Shown here one piece after another: positions 6,696 through 8,077 of a DNA stretch of 8,077 bases. Both the position numbers and the translations under genes were made by a program. This DNA is from Gammaproteobacteria bacterium (GTDB lineage Bacteria; Pseudomonadota; Gammaproteobacteria; UBA9214): assembly GCA_020027635.1 (NCBI GenBank), contig JAHKKL010000061.1, positions 1 to 8,077 of the forward strand. Reading direction: 5' to 3'. Under the pieces are notes generated by a model. The model did not search any database, was not told the DNA's origin, and saw only the letters and a list, made by a program, of their open reading frames with translations. Each line of letters starts with the position of its first letter. Within the stretch, counting starts at the first letter, position 1.

Positions 6696-7110
6696 AATGC
6701 TCTCCAACAAGAACAGGAACCTCAACAAGACCGGTGTTGACAATCTGGTATGCACGGGTCTCGCTCGTCAAGAAGGGCATCTGCCTCACGGCAATGACGA
6801 GCTGGAGCAGATGCGGGCGAGCAAAAGCGAGATCATCTGGAGACAATGTCGCACTCCCTTCGGGATGAGAGTGATAGATGGCCAAGGTGACGAGGTTTGA
6901 GTCTCGCAGTGCGCGTTCAGCTTGGTATTGGGCATACGGATCTGCAAAGAATGCCTTTGAGCCAGCGATGTTTCGCAGTGGGCACACTCTGGCCACCTGC
7001 CCATCTAGCGATCCACCGAGAAGGCCTACGACTTCCCTCGGCAGACCGCGCGTGGCATGGGCAATCATCTGGTCGTACAACGGTGCTGGGATCAGCAGAC
7101 GCGTAATCAC
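6694..7110 (-). CDS. JAMM/MPN+ zinc metallopeptidase (M67 family)
   Basis: This 138-aa protein carries the complete JAMM site: Glu26 (REVVGLLGG), then His80-Ser-His82, seven residues, Ser90, two residues and Asp93, in YHSHPEGSATLSPDD. These residues bind zinc and catalyse isopeptide or peptide cleavage in deubiquitinases and in bacterial Mec/CysO-type peptidases. The length is that of a single free JAMM domain such as Mec, with no signal peptide, so a cytoplasmic role is expected. The start is GTG at 7110-7108 with GGAAT at 7120-7116 upstream; this site partly overlaps the TAG stop of the 179-aa gene, so the two are coupled. No ubiquitin-like, E1 or E2 gene is visible in the window. Processing of a ubiquitin-like or sulfur-carrier protein is inferred from family only. 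Confidence 0.88.
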   Translation of the reverse strand: MITRLLIPAPLYDQMIAHATRGLPREVVGLLGGSLDGQVARVCPLRNIAGSKAFFADPYAQYQAERALRDSNLVTLAIYHSHPEGSATLSPDDLAFARPHLLQLVIAVRQMPFLTSETRAYQIVNTGLVEVPVLVGEH

Positions 7111-7119
7111 GATACATTC

Positions 7120-7659
7120 CTAGGACGATACGAACACCAAATGGGCCGGCTCCGGTCGAAAGTGCGAGTCCTTCCAATGATGCAACTGAGCCGACACCGC
7201 GTGTCCGACCATATGGGACAGATCATCGGCACGGTAGATACGTAGACCGATTTCCGGAGAAAAGGTGCACACATACCCCCTCGCGACGTCGCCCACGACA
7301 CACATCGCCATCGGTTCGGCATAACTCAAATAATCACGGCGCTTGCTGTAATCCGGTTCTAGAGTGGTCGCGTCCATACGCATGAGCAGGGGGGGGACAT
7401 ACCGAATGCGTTGCGGATCAATCACTCGCTCGCGATACGCCTGGGCAATGTGTCTAGGGAGCAACCGGGGACGAAAACCACTGAAACTGCAAAAGAGTCG
7501 CTGCCGCGACGCGTCTAACGCGATGTTAATGGGTAGCCACGTATGCCCTAGCGAGGTTTGCCCCGCATCATAGGGACGCCTGAACACACGTAACGACGTT
7601 TGACCGTTCCGGCGTTCATAGCGAATCACCTGCCCGTAATTGAGCGCCTCAACGATCAT
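7120..7659 (-). CDS. Uncharacterised 179-aa protein coupled to the JAMM peptidase
   Basis: I do not recognise this protein. It has no signal peptide or membrane segment, is rich in Arg, Tyr and His, and has alternating hydrophobic patterns suggesting a mixed alpha/beta fold. Three Cys lie in LFCSF, AMCVV and GYVCTF. There is no E2-like HPN motif, no ThiF-like glycine-rich loop and no GG tail. The ATG at 7659 is preceded by only a poor ribosome site (GGAG 12 bases upstream). The start is supported by a different signal: with the 246-bp element removed, the upstream Cys-rich frame ends in TGA overlapping this ATG (ATGA). The frame is also open upstream to a TGA at 7713-7711 but without an in-frame start. 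The gene ends nine bases before the JAMM GTG. It is likely a partner or substrate of the JAMM enzyme, by context only. Base composition is less G+C-rich than the + strand operon. Confidence 0.72.
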   Translation of the reverse strand: MIVEALNYGQVIRYERRNGQTSLRVFRRPYDAGQTSLGHTWLPINIALDASRQRLFCSFSGFRPRLLPRHIAQAYRERVIDPQRIRYVPPLLMRMDATTLEPDYSKRRDYLSYAEPMAMCVVGDVARGYVCTFSPEIGLRIYRADDLSHMVGHAVSAQLHHWKDSHFRPEPAHLVFVSS

Positions 7660-7713
7660 GCCAGCATAGTGCTCCGTGACGGCCTCGGGTGGCTCACTAT
7701 ATGTAGCGGCTCA
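7656..7713 (-). pseudogene. Detached 3' end of the Cys-rich gene
   Basis: After removal of the element and one GCTCA, the Cys-rich frame from the right side continues through these bases for about 17 further codons (including PLHIVSHPRP). It stops at TGA 7658-7656, which overlaps the ATG of the 179-aa gene. In the present sequence this stretch is separated from its gene by the insertion and is no longer read in that frame. Confidence 0.5.
7709..7713. repeat. Left copy of 5-bp target-site duplication (GCTCA)
   Basis: GCTCA directly abuts the left terminus TGTGAGTTG at 7714 and is repeated exactly at 7960-7964, directly after the right terminus. Confidence 0.85.
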
Positions 7714-7959
7714 TGTGAGTTGACAGAATAAATGCGACTGGTTTAACAAAATATCAAATACTTATAGACGTTTTCGGTGCATTTAAAAATGCGACTGGTA
7801 CCCGTAATGTTGCGACTGAGTTGGTTTTTGACAGTATTTCATGCGACTGAGTTGAACTCTAAATTTTGCATTGTTCCTGGAATCGCGGCATTTGGGGGCT
7901 TTACGTCTATCGAGTCGCATTTTTAGTGGTTCCAGTCGCATGAAATAAGACAACTCACA
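7714..7959. mobile_element. 246-bp non-autonomous transposable element (MITE-like) with multiple transposase-type end repeats
   Basis: The left end reads TGTGAGTTG (7714-7722), nine bases, then ATGCGACTGG (7732-7741). The right end read inward has exactly the same layout: TGTGAGTTG (7959-7951), nine bases, ATGCGACTGG (7941-7932). Further TGCGACT copies lie at 7789-7798, 7810-7819 and 7841-7850 pointing right, and at 7920-7911 pointing left, giving four sites at the left end and two at the right. Termini of TGT...ACA form, repeated internal binding-site-like motifs and a 5-bp duplication are features of IS21, Tn7 and Tn402/Tn5053-type elements, whose transposases bind several end repeats. No transposase frame is present, so it would need a helper element. 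The element is A+T-rich compared with its surroundings. The precise parent family is not resolved. Confidence 0.88.
7732..7941. repeat. Six TGCGACT end repeats inside the element
   Basis: Copies lie at 7732, 7789, 7810 and 7841 in + orientation and at 7911-7920 and 7932-7941 in - orientation. The first and last extend to ATGCGACTGG. The copies at 7811 and 7842 share a 13-base core, TGCGACTGAGTTG, 31 bases apart. Spacings of 21 bases occur on both sides (7789 to 7810; 7920 to 7941), near two helical turns. This is as expected for adjacent transposase-binding sites. Confidence 0.8.
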
Positions 7960-8077
7960 GCTCACAAACGTAATCACCTGGACCCACAAACATCGCTCGA
8001 TTCGGCTCACATTCTTTGCAAAGACGCCGTGCTTCAGGCCCACATTCTCTGCACATGGGCTCACATTCTTTGCAAAC
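7955..8077 (-). pseudogene. Cys-rich CxxC-repeat protein, C-terminus truncated by the element (5' end outside window)
   Basis: Reading from the window edge, 40 codons are visible: CKECEP, then CRECGP, then LCKECEP, followed by MFVGPGDYVCEL and a TGA at 7957-7955 supplied by the element's right terminus. The spacing CxxC-x3-CxxC-x7-CxxC suggests tandem zinc-knuckle or rubredoxin-like metal sites. The DNA repeats behind the motif (GGCTCACATTCTTTGCAAA-type, at 8004, 8037 and 8058) are 33 and 21 bases apart, both multiples of three, which supports this frame. A second frame on the same strand is also open across the element but lacks such a motif. The insertion replaces about 17 original C-terminal residues with one Leu. 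The protein could still be functional. Its identity is unknown. Confidence 0.55.
7960..7964. repeat. Right copy of 5-bp target-site duplication (GCTCA)
   Basis: This is an exact repeat of 7709-7713, directly after the right terminus ACTCACA that ends at 7959. Confidence 0.85.

Noticed and set aside
6409..6900. A + strand open frame spanning the operon end and the JAMM gene
   Set aside because: It overlaps the exported protein gene, crosses the probable terminator and runs antisense to the JAMM gene, which has an intact catalytic motif.
7783..8064. A - strand frame of 93 codons running from the flank into the element
   Set aside because: It crosses the insertion boundary, reads through the transposase-type repeats and lacks any recognisable motif. 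It is best explained as a chance open frame.
7691..8077. Array of GGCTCAC-type repeats (7691, 7708, 7981, 8004, 8037, 8058) as iterons, transposase sites or a CRISPR-like array
   Set aside because: Spacings are irregular, the copies outside 8004-8077 share only about seven bases, and the three good copies are explained by in-frame CxEC codons. No CRISPR spacing or constant repeat is present.

Overview
The window is G+C-rich bacterial DNA (about 60% or more over most of its length) that reads as an accessory region. No ribosomal, tRNA or housekeeping genes are visible. The secreted beta-rich metallopeptidases, the CARDB-like module, the DxNxNG calcium-binding repeats and a short JAMM peptidase would fit a Chloroflexota or Myxococcota-like genome. 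That placement is an inference from protein style only; no taxonomic marker is present.

Layout. (1) Positions 1-473 hold the 3' end of a + strand gene of unknown function, ending in two similar helical repeats. (2) Positions 474-1084 are non-coding. A very G+C-rich, hairpin-rich part is followed by an imperfect hairpin (804-845), a 12-bp tandem repeat (848-871) and a nested palindrome (876-949). (3) Positions 1085-6586 carry four + strand genes that look like one operon: an M1-like gluzincin peptidase without a signal peptide, a membrane-anchored histidine phosphatase, a secreted metzincin with a C-terminal calcium-binding repeat, and a small exported protein of unknown function. Two of the three junctions are tight. 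The third is a 171-nt gap holding a 9-codon ORF behind a perfect Shine-Dalgarno sequence. A hairpin plus T-tract (6652-6695) closes this unit. (4) Positions 6694-8077 carry a convergent - strand unit, more A+T-rich, with a JAMM (M67) peptidase, an uncharacterised 179-aa protein and, upstream, the 3' end of a Cys-rich CxxC-repeat gene.

The most striking structure is a complete 246-bp non-autonomous transposable element (7714-7959). It has TGTGAGTTG inverted termini, six inward-pointing copies of a TGCGACT repeat and a perfect 5-bp target duplication, GCTCA. It sits inside the Cys-rich gene. Removing it and one GCTCA restores a reading frame whose TGA overlaps the ATG of the 179-aa gene as ATGA. 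The ancestral locus was therefore probably a translationally coupled trio (Cys-rich protein, 179-aa protein, JAMM peptidase) that the element has broken. The nested palindrome at 876-949 has an end architecture resembling this element (TGTGAGTAG termini, then a second conserved block at fixed spacing) and may be a related relic.

How the genes work together: the + strand set looks like an extracytoplasmic proteolysis and phosphatase module, and the - strand set resembles a JAMM-centred isopeptidase-like module with unknown partners. Neither assembly can be matched to a named system from sequence alone.
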